Counted from the first letter of the stretch, positions 23,355 to 31,488 are shown. The stretch is DNA of 64,000 nucleotides from DRPN01 sp964599235 (GCA_964599235.1 CAZRDX010000004.1:12659-76658); one strand, 5' to 3'. A program made the numbers and translations. The notes: generated from the sequence alone by a model not told the origin.

Positions 23355-25802
23355 TCATCTCCCTGAAGCACGGCTGCGGAGAAGGACATGGTCGAGCACC
23401 TCCCGGATGTTCGAGACATAACGGAAGGTCAGGCCCTTGAGGTAGATCTCGTTGATCTCCTCGATGTCCTTGCGGTTCTCTTCGGAGAGGATGATCTCCT
23501 TGATGTGTGCTCTTTTGGCTGCCAGGATCTTCTCCTTGATGCCGCCTACCGGCAGCACTTTGCCGCGGAGCGTGATCTCCCCGGTGAGGGCCACCCCTTT
23601 CCGCACTCTTCTGCCTGTCAGTGCCGAGGCGAGGGAGACCACCATGGTGATGCCGGCCGAAGGCCCGTCCTTGGGGATCGCTCCCTCCGGCACATGGATA
23701 TGGAAATCGTACTTCTCGCTGATGTTCTCTTCAATCCCGAGGTGGTCGGCATGGGCCCGCACCCATTCCAGGGCGATGAGGGCTGATTCTTTCATCACGT
23801 CGCCCAGGTTGCCGGTGAGGGTAAGCTTGCCTTTCCCTTTGCTGAGGCTGGTCTCGACGAAGAGGATCTCCCCGCCGAAGGGTGTCCAGGCCAGGCCGGT
23901 GACCACCCCGGGCATCTCATTGCCCTCATACACCTCACGCGTATAGAGCGGCTTGCCCAGGTATTCGCGGACATCCTTCAGCGTCAGATGCCGTTCCACC
24001 TCCTCGCCGAAAGCCTTCTTCTTGGCCACACGACGGATCACCTGCGCAATACGTTTCTCCAGGGTACGCACGCCGGACTCCCGGGTGTAATGGACGATGA
24101 TCTCCTCGATCACCTTCTTGGGGAAGAACAGCTCTTTCTTGTCCAGTCCGTGGTTTTCCAGTTGTTTCGGGATGAGATGACGCCGGGCGATCTCCACCTT
24201 CTCCTCGACGATGTAGCCGCTGATCTCGATCATCTCCATCCTGTCGCGCAGGGCCGGACTGATGGTCTCGGTCGAGTTGGCCGTGGCGATGAAGAGCACC
24301 CGTGAAAGGTCGTACTCCAGCTCGAGGAAGTTATCGTAGAAGGCGTTGTTCTGTTCCGGGTCGAGCACCTCGAGCAGCGCATGGGAAGGGTCGCCTTTGA
24401 AGTCGGATCCCACCTTGTCGATCTCGTCGAGGATGAAGACGGGATTGGAGGATTTGGCCTTGCGTATGTTCTGGATGATGCGTCCCGGCATGGCACCGAT
24501 GTAGGTTTTGCGGTGACCGCGTATCTCGGCCTCGTCGTGCAGGCCGCCCAGCGACATACGCACGAACCGGCGCCCCAGGGCCCGGGCGATGGAACGTCCC
24601 AGCGAGGTCTTCCCCACCCCCGGAGGACCATAGAGACAGAGGATGGGCGACTTCATGTCCCCCTTGAGCTTCAGCACCGCCAGATGCTCGAGGATACGCT
24701 CCTTCACTTTCTCCAGACCGTAATGGTCCTCATTGAGGATCTTCTCCGCCCGCTTCAGGTCGAAATTGTCCTCGGTATATTCGTTCCACGGCAGGTCGAG
24801 GAGCGTCTGCAGGTAGTTCATCTGCACCGAGTATTCCCCCACGGCGGGGTTCATGCGCTGCAGCTTGTCAAGCTCCTTCTCGAAGACCTTCGCCACCTCC
24901 TTGCTCCATTTTTTCTCGGCAGCACGTTTCTTCAGCTCTTCGATCTCCTGCTCGATGGGGCTTCCTCCCAGTTCGTCCTGAATGGTCTTCATCTGCTGAT
25001 GGAGCAGGTATTCCCGTTGTTGCTGCTCCATGTCCATTTTCACCTTGGCCTCGATGTCTCGCTTGATCTCAAGCATCTGCACCTCGCGGGTGAGGAACTC
25101 CAGCAGCAGACGCGCCCGCTCCTTCAGATCGCTGATGTCGAGCAGACGCTGCTTGTCGGCATTCTTCACATTGGCGTTGGCACTGATGAAATTGATCAGG
25201 AACTTGGGACTTTCAATGTTCTTCACTGCGAAAGAAGCCTCCTGCGGTACATTGGACGAAAGGTTGATGATCTTCAGCGAAAGTTCCTTGAGGGCATGCA
25301 CCAGGGCTTCGAACTCCTGGTCGTCCTCGTCGGGGTAAGTGTCCTCGAGCTTCTGTGGCCGCACGGTGAAGTAAGGCTCACTGGTGAGCCACTGCTCCAC
25401 CCCGAAACGCGACTTACCCTGAATGATCACCGTGGTGCCGCCGTCGGGCATCTCCAGGATCTTCAGGATATAGGCCACCGTCCCGATGAGGTTGATATCC
25501 TCATAGGTGGGATCGTCGACGTTGGGGTCTTTCTGGGAAAGGGTGCCGATGATACGGTCTTTGCGGTAGGCTTCGCGTACCAGCCGCAGGCTCTTGTCAC
25601 GCCCCACACTGATGGGGAGCACCACGCCCGGGAACAGGACCGTGTTGCGCAAGGGCAGCACCGGCAAAGGATCGGGGATCTGGAGATCGGGATCGTCCAG
25701 CTCCTCTTCATCCGAGATCAACTGAATGATCCCCCCCTGTTCTTCCTCCAGCTGGGAGGCGAAAATAAGCTCACGCAATTTCTTGTTCTTGTTCTGCTTC
25801 AA
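23355..25802 (-). CDS. lon: ATP-dependent protease La (Lon)
   Basis: An ~815-residue LonA. The N-terminal substrate domain has PLPVLPLRNTVLFPGVVLPISVGRDKSL. The AAA+ module has GPPGVGKTSLGRSIA (~residue 390) and FILDEIDKVG. The protease domain has the Ser-Lys dyad region KDGPSAGITM (~710) and KVLPVGGIKEK. It degrades damaged and regulatory proteins in the cytoplasm. No ATG exists near the expected N-terminus. In-frame TTG codons at 25850, 25802, 25778 and 25721 are the candidates; 25850 falls within the U-tract of the rpmE terminator and is unlikely. The start is therefore uncertain; the rest is secure. Confidence 0.93.
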   Translation of the reverse strand: MKQNKNKKLRELIFASQLEEEQGGIIQLISDEEELDDPDLQIPDPLPVLPLRNTVLFPGVVLPISVGRDKSLRLVREAYRKDRIIGTLSQKDPNVDDPTYEDINLIGTVAYILKILEMPDGGTTVIIQGKSRFGVEQWLTSEPYFTVRPQKLEDTYPDEDDQEFEALVHALKELSLKIINLSSNVPQEASFAVKNIESPKFLINFISANANVKNADKQRLLDISDLKERARLLLEFLTREVQMLEIKRDIEAKVKMDMEQQQREYLLHQQMKTIQDELGGSPIEQEIEELKKRAAEKKWSKEVAKVFEKELDKLQRMNPAVGEYSVQMNYLQTLLDLPWNEYTEDNFDLKRAEKILNEDHYGLEKVKERILEHLAVLKLKGDMKSPILCLYGPPGVGKTSLGRSIARALGRRFVRMSLGGLHDEAEIRGHRKTYIGAMPGRIIQNIRKAKSSNPVFILDEIDKVGSDFKGDPSHALLEVLDPEQNNAFYDNFLELEYDLSRVLFIATANSTETISPALRDRMEMIEISGYIVEEKVEIARRHLIPKQLENHGLDKKELFFPKKVIEEIIVHYTRESGVRTLEKRIAQVIRRVAKKKAFGEEVERHLTLKDVREYLGKPLYTREVYEGNEMPGVVTGLAWTPFGGEILFVETSLSKGKGKLTLTGNLGDVMKESALIALEWVRAHADHLGIEENISEKYDFHIHVPEGAIPKDGPSAGITMVVSLASALTGRRVRKGVALTGEITLRGKVLPVGGIKEKILAAKRAHIKEIILSEENRKDIEEINEIYLKGLTFRYVSNIREVLDHVLLRSRASGR

Positions 25803-25847
25803 CGTTTCCGAAGTTCTGTGACCCTTCCAGGGACGACCCTTTTCCAG

Positions 25848-25880
25848 CAAAAAGAAGCCGTCTGTTACCAGGCGGCTTCT
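25848..25880 (-). terminator. Rho-independent terminator of rpmE
   Basis: On the minus strand an 8-bp perfect stem (AGAAGCCG at 25873-25880 side and CGGCTTCT at 25853-25860 side) is followed by TTTTT. It lies 25 bp past the rpmE stop and separates it from lon. Confidence 0.75.
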
Positions 25881-25904
25881 CCCAGATCCTTCCCCCGAGA
25901 GGGG

Positions 25905-26168
25905 CTATTTCTTCTTTTCGAGATGCTTCTTGTAACGGCTCATGTACTTGTCCACACGCCCGGCGGTGTCCACCAGTTTCATCTTGCCGGTGTAGAAAGG
26001 ATGCGACGTGCTGGTGATCTCCAGCTTGATCAGCGGATATTCCTTCCCGTCATCCATCTTGATGGTCTCTTTCGACGGGGCCGTGGAACGCGTCATAAAG
26101 GTGTACCCGTTCGACATGTCCTTGAAGACGACGAGCCTGTAGTTCTTCGGATGGATTCCCTCTTTCAT
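25905..26168 (-). CDS. rpmE2: 50S ribosomal protein L31, type B
   Basis: An 87-residue L31 beginning MKEGIHPKNYRLVVFKDMSNGYTF and containing STSHPFYTGKMKLVDTAGRVDKY. No cysteines are present, so it is the zinc-free type B form, which in many bacteria replaces the zinc-binding form when zinc is scarce. The ATG at 26168 is the family start; the longer frame to 26231 runs through its own promoter. It is monocistronic, with a clear promoter upstream and a terminator downstream. Confidence 0.95.
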   Translation of the reverse strand: MKEGIHPKNYRLVVFKDMSNGYTFMTRSTAPSKETIKMDDGKEYPLIKLEITSTSHPFYTGKMKLVDTAGRVDKYMSRYKKHLEKKK

Positions 26169-26200
26169 TGCCTTGATATTAAGTGCGTTTTTTAGGCTTG

Positions 26201-26232
26201 CAAAAATAAACATTGTTCCCAACAATACCAAA
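26201..26232 (-). promoter_or_regulatory. Complete Bacteroidota promoter for rpmE2
   Basis: Minus strand: TTTG (26229-26232), 20 bp, TATTTTTG (26201-26208). This is an exact -33/-7 pair 33 bp before the ATG at 26168. Confidence 0.8.
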
Positions 26233-26259
26233 CCCTCATTTCTTTTTCTTGGAAAAGGC

Positions 26260-27729
26260 TCAGAACCGGAACCATTCCTTCACTTTTTCCTTTTTCTCTC
26301 CCCGGTCGCTGTGGTGGGTGAACTCATTGGTATGCTTGTCGTAGGTATAGTCGCGCGACCATTCGGAAGCGTGGGCGGCGATCTCGCGTACGGCTTCGAC
26401 GAAGAGGTCGACCTCGTCGTCGGTCATGGTGGGATGGACGCTGAGGCGGACGAAGCCGGGCTTTTTGGAGAGGTCGCCACGGTTGATCATCTCGGTGATG
26501 CGGTGCGACTCTTCTTTGCTGATGCCCAGCAGCACATGGCCGTAGGTGCCGGCACAGGCACATCCTCCCCGCACCTGGATGCCGTAACGGTCACTCAGCA
26601 GTTTGACGATCAGGTTGTAGTGCACCTGGTTGTGATAGAACGACACGGCACCGATACGTTCCTCCACGTTTTCGGCGAGCACATGGATGCCGGGGATCTC
26701 CCGCAGGCCCGCCATGGCACGGGGGATGATCTCCCGCTCACGGCGGGCGATCCAGTCGGTACCCATCTTCTCCTTCAGGCGGATGGCCAGAGCCGTACGG
26801 AATGCCTCGATGAAACCGGGGGTACCCCCGTCCTCACGCATCTCGATGTCGTCGATGTACTTGTATTCCCCCCAGGGGTTGGTCCAGTCGACGGTGCCGC
26901 CGCCCGGCTGGTCGGGGGCAATGTTGTGATAGAGAGCCGAATCAAAGAGCAGCACGCCGGAAGATCCCGGCCCACCGAGGAACTTGTGGGGCGAGAAATA
27001 GATCGCATCCAGCTTCTCCATGGGATCGTCGGGATGCATGTCGATATCGACGTAAGGTGCCGAGGCAGCAAAATCGACAAAAGCATAACCCCCATGCTCA
27101 TGCATCAGCCGGGCCAGCTGATAGTAAGGAGGCTGTACGCCGGTGATGTTGGAGGCAGCCGTGAAGGCTCCTATTTTCAGCTTGCGGTCGCGGTACTGCT
27201 CCAGCAGTCTCTCCAGATGGGCCGGCTCCACGCGGTTGTCCTCACCCGGCGGGATCACCACCACGTCGGCATTGGTCTCCAGCCAGGAGGTGTGGTTGGA
27301 ATGGTGCTCCATGTGGGTGATGAAGACCACCGGCTTCTCCACCTTCTGGATGCATTCGCCCCGCGACATGATGCCACAACCCTTGAGGCCCAGGATACGC
27401 TGCAGCTTGACCACCGCCGCCGTCATCCCGAAGCCGGGCGTGAGGATCACATCGTCCGGTCCGGCATGCACATGCTCCTTCACCACCTGGTGGGCATAAT
27501 GATAAGCATGGGTCATCAGCGTACCTGTCTCGCTGGTCTCGGTATGGGTGTTGGCCACCCACGGCCCGAAGGTGTCGGCGATACGCTCTTCAATGGGCCG
27601 GTAAAGGCGGCCGCCTGCTATCCAGTCGAAATAGCGAAGTTTTTTCCGGCCGTAGGGGGTCTCATACTCAAAGTCGTGGCCGATGATGTTCTCCCGGAAA
27701 GGTGCAAAATGTCGTTCTGTCTCTCTCAT
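26260..27729 (-). CDS. Class V aminotransferase-fold PLP enzyme (cysteine desulfurase-like)
   Basis: A 489-residue fold-type I PLP enzyme. The PLP lysine lies in YFSPHKFLGGPGSSGVL (~residue 247), with ITHMEHHSNHTSW and YAFVDFAASAPYVDID as cofactor-binding segments. VRGGCACAGTYGH near 400 matches the position of the catalytic cysteine in desulfurases. It is longer than SufS/IscS (about 400-410), with an extra N-terminal segment and a charged C-terminal tail. Substrate unknown: cysteine desulfurase, or another class V enzyme acting on sulfur amino acids. It lies 48 bp after the BI-1 gene and may be co-transcribed. Confidence 0.8.
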   Translation of the reverse strand: MRETERHFAPFRENIIGHDFEYETPYGRKKLRYFDWIAGGRLYRPIEERIADTFGPWVANTHTETSETGTLMTHAYHYAHQVVKEHVHAGPDDVILTPGFGMTAAVVKLQRILGLKGCGIMSRGECIQKVEKPVVFITHMEHHSNHTSWLETNADVVVIPPGEDNRVEPAHLERLLEQYRDRKLKIGAFTAASNITGVQPPYYQLARLMHEHGGYAFVDFAASAPYVDIDMHPDDPMEKLDAIYFSPHKFLGGPGSSGVLLFDSALYHNIAPDQPGGGTVDWTNPWGEYKYIDDIEMREDGGTPGFIEAFRTALAIRLKEKMGTDWIARREREIIPRAMAGLREIPGIHVLAENVEERIGAVSFYHNQVHYNLIVKLLSDRYGIQVRGGCACAGTYGHVLLGISKEESHRITEMINRGDLSKKPGFVRLSVHPTMTDDEVDLFVEAVREIAAHASEWSRDYTYDKHTNEFTHHSDRGEKKEKVKEWFRF

Positions 27730-27777
27730 CTGTGCTGCAGGATATGATCGGTGAACGGTGAGGTGCAGGTGTGGTCA

Positions 27778-28521
27778 TCATTCCCTGCTGGCCAGCTTAC
27801 TGAGCAGGCGCAGGATCTCGATGTAAAGCCATACGAGGGTGACCATCAACCCGAAGGCCCCGTACCATTCCATGTATTTCGGGGCACCCTGCTCGGCGGC
27901 CTTCTCGATGAAGGCGAAGTCGAGCACCAGGTTGAGGGCGGCGATCACCACGATGAAAAGGCTGAGGCCGATCGAAAAGGTGGAGTTACCGTACAGAAAC
28001 CCCACGTGGGCACCGAACATCGAGGCGATCCAGCTCACCAGGTAGACCAGGGCGATACCTCCCGTGGCGGCCATCACACCCATCGTGAAACGCTGCGTCG
28101 GCCGGATGATGCGCGAACGGTAAAGAAAGAGCATCACGAAGAAGACACCGAAAGTGAGTGCCACGGCCCGCATCACGATGCCGGGGTACATTGCCTCAAA
28201 ATAGGCCGACAGCCCTCCCAGGGCCAGCCCTTCGAACACCGCATAGAGCGGCGCCGTATAAGGCGACCAGGTCACCTTGAAAGCCGTCACCAGGGCCAGG
28301 ATGAATCCTCCCAGAAAACCCACCATCATCAGACCCTGACCGCTGCCCATCGTCACAAAACGGTCCCACACATAGGCCGCCGAAGCCAACAGCAACAGGA
28401 ACAGCAGAAAGGTCTTGTTCATCGTGCCGTTCACCGTCATCACATCCTCACCGGCATACGCCGCATACCGGCGAAACACTTTTTCGCTCAAGGCAGGATT
28501 ACCACTTGTCGTTCGGTTCAT
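27778..28521 (-). CDS. Bax inhibitor-1/YccA family membrane protein
   Basis: A 247-residue protein with a short cytoplasmic start (MNRTTSGNPALSEKVFRRYAAY) and seven hydrophobic helices. The shape and the C-terminal MEWYGAFGLMVTLVWLYIEILRLL match the BI-1/YccA family, including the GAFGLMVTLVWLY segment. Family members are membrane calcium-leak or protease-modulating proteins; E. coli YccA interacts with FtsH. The ATG at 28521 is supported by the -7 element at 28544-28551, which overlaps the longer reading. Confidence 0.85.
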   Translation of the reverse strand: MNRTTSGNPALSEKVFRRYAAYAGEDVMTVNGTMNKTFLLFLLLLASAAYVWDRFVTMGSGQGLMMVGFLGGFILALVTAFKVTWSPYTAPLYAVFEGLALGGLSAYFEAMYPGIVMRAVALTFGVFFVMLFLYRSRIIRPTQRFTMGVMAATGGIALVYLVSWIASMFGAHVGFLYGNSTFSIGLSLFIVVIAALNLVLDFAFIEKAAEQGAPKYMEWYGAFGLMVTLVWLYIEILRLLSKLASRE

Positions 28522-28543
28522 ATGCAAAGATTTTATGACGATG

Positions 28544-28551
28544 CAAAGATA
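28544..28551 (-). promoter_or_regulatory. -7 promoter element for the BI-1 gene
   Basis: TATCTTTG on the minus strand, an exact TAnnTTTG 22 bp upstream of the ATG at 28521. Confidence 0.55.
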
Positions 28552-28594
28552 CAAGTTTCAGGGAAAAAGCCATCTCCCTTTCTTGTATCAACGA

Positions 28595-29938
28595 TCAGAT
28601 GACATCGATGATCCGGTGGTCGATCAGGACGAACTCCACGATGATCAGCACCGAATAGATGAGCAGGTGCTTGACAGGGATGTATTCATGGGGACTGATC
28701 CCGTCGCGGAGGTAAAGGTACAGGATCAGCAGTCCTTTTTCAAAGATGAAGACGATCACGGTGGCCAGGGCAACTCCCACGATGTTGTAGAACTGCAGCA
28801 GATAGAGACTGAGCAGGACGTTGATGACGATCCCCACGGCCGAGGCGGCCAGCACTACCCGCGTCCTCTTCTCGCCGATGAGGATGGTCTGCGGAAAGAC
28901 CAGCCGGGGAATGATCAGCAGCAGATAGATCATGAAAACATCGGCACTGCGGATGAAAGCAGGATTGAAGATGTGCACATAGAGCCAGCGACTGAAGAAC
29001 ATCACCACGATGGAGAGAGGGAAGAGGATGTTCATCAGCCGCATCGACTTGTGGCGCAGCTTGCGCAGGTTCTCCGCAAAACGCTCTTTTTTGCTGAACT
29101 CGGGCAGCATGGCATTGCTGAGGCCGGCCGCCAGCATGAGCGTCAGCGGTAACTCCTTGGCACCGTAACGGAAGATGGCGAACATGTCGGCACTGAACTT
29201 GCTGGTGACGATCACCCCGTCAAGATATTGCGCCGAACCGCTGAGCAACGTACTGACGATGAGCGGAGTGCCCAGCGCAAGATGCTCCCGCATGAAACGC
29301 GTGGAGATACGGAACGAAGCATACCTCACCAGCAACACCAGCAACCAGAAGAAACGAATCCCCGCCGTGACCAGAATGCCGTAAATGGCCCAGATGATCG
29401 GCTTGCCGTATACCACCGGCAGCGTCACGATCGCCAGCTGGATGAGATAGGTGATCACCCCGTACCGCACGATCATAGCCGGCTTGTTCTTCAGCAAATA
29501 GATATACTCTACCAGGATCGTCGGATTGCTGATCAACACATACAACAACAGCAGATTGAAAAAAGGCACATCACCACGGATATGGAACACCGAAAAATGA
29601 TGCTTGATGATCAGCCCGAACAGAAAAGCCACAAAACTGAAAAAGAAAAGCAAAAGAAAAGCATTGAAGATCTCCGGCGACTTCTCATCATCATGCTCGC
29701 CCGTCACATCATATGTATGGTTGCTGTGGTAAAGGGGCAGGAACGACTGTACCAGCCCGCTCACCCAGAAAAAGCTCACGATACTGGCAATGAACATGAA
29801 AACCTCGAACAGACCGATATCATGCTTGCTCAGCCCGATCTTCGTAAAGATGATGCTGATAAAAAGAAAGGTGCTGAACCGCATGATCTGGTACAGCTGC
29901 AGGGCCGAGATATTATTTAGCAGTTTCGGGAATTTCAA
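28595..29938 (-). CDS. Polysaccharide flippase-like (MATE/Wzx) membrane protein
   Basis: A 447-residue protein with about 12-14 hydrophobic helices and basic loops. Its ends (LYQIMRFSTFLFISIIFTKIGLSKHDIGLFEVFMF; VGIVINVLLSLYLLQFYNIVGVALATVIV) match the oligosaccharide flippase/MVF superfamily, which moves lipid-linked sugars across the inner membrane. The reading begins with a TTG at 29938 preceded by GAGGAAGG. An ATG at 29967 opens a different frame of 18 codons (MSKEREKEEGFEIPETAK) that crosses the TTG. Either the gene has a short overlapping upstream ORF, or a one-base indel has split the true N-terminus. No glycan genes are adjacent. Confidence 0.8.
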   Translation of the reverse strand: MKFPKLLNNISALQLYQIMRFSTFLFISIIFTKIGLSKHDIGLFEVFMFIASIVSFFWVSGLVQSFLPLYHSNHTYDVTGEHDDEKSPEIFNAFLLLFFFSFVAFLFGLIIKHHFSVFHIRGDVPFFNLLLLYVLISNPTILVEYIYLLKNKPAMIVRYGVITYLIQLAIVTLPVVYGKPIIWAIYGILVTAGIRFFWLLVLLVRYASFRISTRFMREHLALGTPLIVSTLLSGSAQYLDGVIVTSKFSADMFAIFRYGAKELPLTLMLAAGLSNAMLPEFSKKERFAENLRKLRHKSMRLMNILFPLSIVVMFFSRWLYVHIFNPAFIRSADVFMIYLLLIIPRLVFPQTILIGEKRTRVVLAASAVGIVINVLLSLYLLQFYNIVGVALATVIVFIFEKGLLILYLYLRDGISPHEYIPVKHLLIYSVLIIVEFVLIDHRIIDVI

Positions 29939-29967
29939 AGCCTTCCTCTTTCTCTCTCTTTGGACAT
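29911..29967 (-). CDS. Possible short upstream ORF overlapping the flippase start
   Basis: ATG at 29967 followed by 17 codons and TAA (29911-29913): MSKEREKEEGFEIPETAK. It overlaps the first nine codons of the flippase in another frame. It begins a few bases after the likely transcription start. Its charged sequence looks like a cytoplasmic N-terminus, so it may be the real flippase start with a frameshift rather than a separate peptide. Confidence 0.25.
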
Positions 29968-29978
29968 GAAAAACCTAA

Positions 29979-29986
29979 CAAAGTTA
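29979..29986 (-). promoter_or_regulatory. -7 promoter element for the flippase gene
   Basis: TAACTTTG on the minus strand, an exact TAnnTTTG, 40 bp before the TTG start and 11 bp before the upstream ATG at 29967. Confidence 0.5.
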
Positions 29987-30075
29987 TAGGATAATACGTT
30001 CCATCCCCCATTTTACCCTACCTCATCGCAGAAAAAAACACCTCCGAAAAATTTCCCCGAAAAAAGAAATATCCT

Positions 30076-30083
30076 TATCTTTG
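30076..30083 (+). promoter_or_regulatory. -7 promoter element for the leader/tRNA-His transcript
   Basis: TATCTTTG, exact TAnnTTTG, with TTTC (one mismatch to TTTG) 20 bp upstream at 30052-30055. It would start a transcript ~215 bp before the tRNA-His gene. Confidence 0.5.
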
Positions 30084-30089
30084 CAGTCC

Positions 30090-30303
30090 GAAAAACTCCC
30101 TGCCTGAGAAAACGGAAGTGAACGATGCAGGGACAAGGTTCTTTCAGGAAATACACGGCAAAGAAGTAAGCTCTGCGGTTCCCGAGTTTCCCGGATCTCC
30201 GATCCGTTGGAAATTCGAGGATCCTCGAAAAACCTGCCAAATCGAAGATTTGGGGTTTTCGGGATGAGAGCACTGGATTGTGAACGTTCTTTAAAAAATA
30301 TAT
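30090..30303 (+). ncRNA. Possible structured RNA leader before tRNA-His
   Basis: A 210-bp stretch with no convincing gene lies between a good promoter and tRNA-His. It can fold into a chain of hairpins. TCCCTGC (30097-30103) pairs with GCAGGGA (30127-30133). CGGATC-TCC-GATCCG is at 30192-30206. A perfect 16-bp palindrome TTCGAGGATCCTCGAA is at 30214-30229. A ~15-bp imperfect hairpin at 30226-30261 has a GAA loop (CCAAATC/GATTTGG core plus CGAAAAACC/GGTTTTCG). The last two overlap and would be alternatives. A 14-codon ORF (30125-30169, MQGQGSFRKYTAKK) lies inside. I do not recognise a known RNA family; it could be a processed tRNA precursor leader, an independent small RNA or decayed repeats. 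Confidence 0.3.
30267..30282 (+). repeat. 16-bp copy of the tRNA-His anticodon-arm sequence
   Basis: AGAGCACTGGATTGTG at 30267-30282 is identical to 30326-30341, the D-arm end and anticodon arm (including the GTG anticodon) of tRNA-His, 59 bp downstream. Confidence 0.8.
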
Positions 30304-30378
30304 GGTGGATGTAGCTCAGTTGGTTAGAGCACTGGATTGTGGTTCCAGGTGTCGTGGGTTCGAGTCCCATCTTCCACC
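30304..30378 (+). tRNA. tRNA-His (anticodon GTG)
   Basis: A cloverleaf is readable. The extra G(-1) is at 30304 and the acceptor arm GTGGATG pairs with CTTCCAC (one U-U mismatch). The D arm starts at TAGCTCAGTTGGTTAGAGC. The anticodon arm CTGGA-TTGTGGT-TCCAG has anticodon GTG, and the T arm is GTGGG-TTCGAGT-CCCAT. The additional 5' G opposite C73 is the identity element of histidine tRNAs. CCA is not encoded. A rho-independent terminator follows directly. Confidence 0.97.
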
Positions 30379-30388
30379 CTTCCCCGAA

Positions 30389-30414
30389 AGCCGCTTCCTG
30401 GAAGCGGCTTTTTT
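30389..30414 (+). terminator. Rho-independent terminator after tRNA-His
   Basis: A 9-bp perfect stem (AGCCGCTTC 30389-30397, GAAGCGGCT 30401-30409) with a 3-nt loop and a T-run to 30414. Confidence 0.9.
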
Positions 30415-30466
30415 CGTTCTAACGGGTCCGTAAGGAGCGACAGCGACGGGTTGTCACAGAGGGAAT

Positions 30467-30529
30467 AAGTTGGGAGTTTTAAGGTACAAGTTGCGAGTTA
30501 GAAATCAATCATAATTTTTGTAACTTGTA
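30467..30529 (+). repeat. Degenerate AAGTTGCGAGTT-type repeats with an 8-bp inverted repeat
   Basis: AAGTTGGGAGTT (30467-30478) and AAGTTGCGAGTT (30488-30499) are near-identical direct repeats. TACAAGTT (30485-30492) and AACTTGTA (30522-30529) are a perfect inverted repeat. The span 30415-30540 holds no gene. Confidence 0.5.
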
Positions 30530-30540
30530 AAAAAACGATC

Positions 30541-31488
30541 GTGGTCTGTTTCAGTCATCGCCGGAAACTCCTGATCATGACAGTGACACTGTTGTCCCTG
30601 TCCCTCTTTTCCCCCGCCCAGTCGTTCACCGACACCAACCGGATCTTTTCTCAATATATTGCTCCATCCGGCTGTCCGGCGCCCTGCCGCTTCATCACCA
30701 CCTCCCTCTACCGTTTTTCCGGCGACACCCTCATCGACACCCTGCATTACCGGAAGATCCTCCTCTCGGAAGATTCGACGGCCACCTGGCAGGTGACCGG
30801 CTTCGCCCGGGAGACCCCGGCGGGGAAGGTCTATTTCCGGCGGAAATTCAGGGATGACAGCATCAGCGGCGAAGGGCTCACCTACGATTTCTCCCTGCTG
30901 CCGGGCGATACGATGTATTTCTATAACCCTTTCCTGGACGATTTCCATGATACGTGCGTCCTCGTCCGTCTGGATACGGTGGAGATGTTCGATTCCGCCA
31001 GAAAGGTCTTTTACCTGAAATCACTCTCCTGTCTGCGCGACAGCTGTGACTGGTACGAAAGATGGATCGAAGGCATCGGCTCCCTGACCGGACCTCTTTT
31101 AAGCGGGTTCCCTTTCAATCCCTGGACAGGATCGTGGCAAACCCTCCTGTGTGTTCATTATGGGGATGTGCTCATCTTCAGCAACCCTGAATTTGACGAT
31201 TGCTATTACAATACGACCTCCGTTCCGCAACGCTTCACAGACAAGACGAAGGTGCTCATCTCACCCGATCCCGTGACGGACATTTCTTTTCTGGAGGTCT
31301 CCGGGCCGCCGGCAGCGTATCTCCTTGAGATCTTCACGCCGTCCGGACGTTTGCTGCAGAAGAGAAACATCCCTGCAGAAGGAAAAGCGATCCTGCAGGC
31401 TGCGGACTTCCGGCCGGGACTCTGCTTTTTCCGTGTGACGAAAAAGAACGGAGCCACCTATACAGGAAAATTCGTTGTGGTCCAGTAA
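30541..31488 (+). CDS. Secreted protein with a T9SS type A-like C-terminal sorting domain
   Basis: A ~315-residue protein. The GTG start at 30541 gives a signal peptide with a basic n-region (MVCFSHRRKLLIMTVTLLSLSLFSPAQS). An ATG at 30577 would leave it without positive charges, so GTG is preferred. The middle (residues 30-230) is beta-rich, with eight or so cysteines (CPAPC, CLRDSCDWYE), and is not recognised. The last ~80 residues have the T9SS type A pattern: VLISPDPVTDISFLEVSG, LEIFTPSGRLLQKRNIP, FRPGLCFFRVTKKNGATYTGKFVVVQ. It is probably exported to the cell surface or released by the T9SS. Confidence 0.75.
   Translation: MVCFSHRRKLLIMTVTLLSLSLFSPAQSFTDTNRIFSQYIAPSGCPAPCRFITTSLYRFSGDTLIDTLHYRKILLSEDSTATWQVTGFARETPAGKVYFRRKFRDDSISGEGLTYDFSLLPGDTMYFYNPFLDDFHDTCVLVRLDTVEMFDSARKVFYLKSLSCLRDSCDWYERWIEGIGSLTGPLLSGFPFNPWTGSWQTLLCVHYGDVLIFSNPEFDDCYYNTTSVPQRFTDKTKVLISPDPVTDISFLEVSGPPAAYLLEIFTPSGRLLQKRNIPAEGKAILQAADFRPGLCFFRVTKKNGATYTGKFVVVQ

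Noticed and set aside
30013..30370. Minus-strand ORFs of 86 and 115 residues across the tRNA-His leader
   Set aside because: They run opposite the tRNA gene and its hairpin-rich leader, lack family patterns and would be translated through a tRNA gene.
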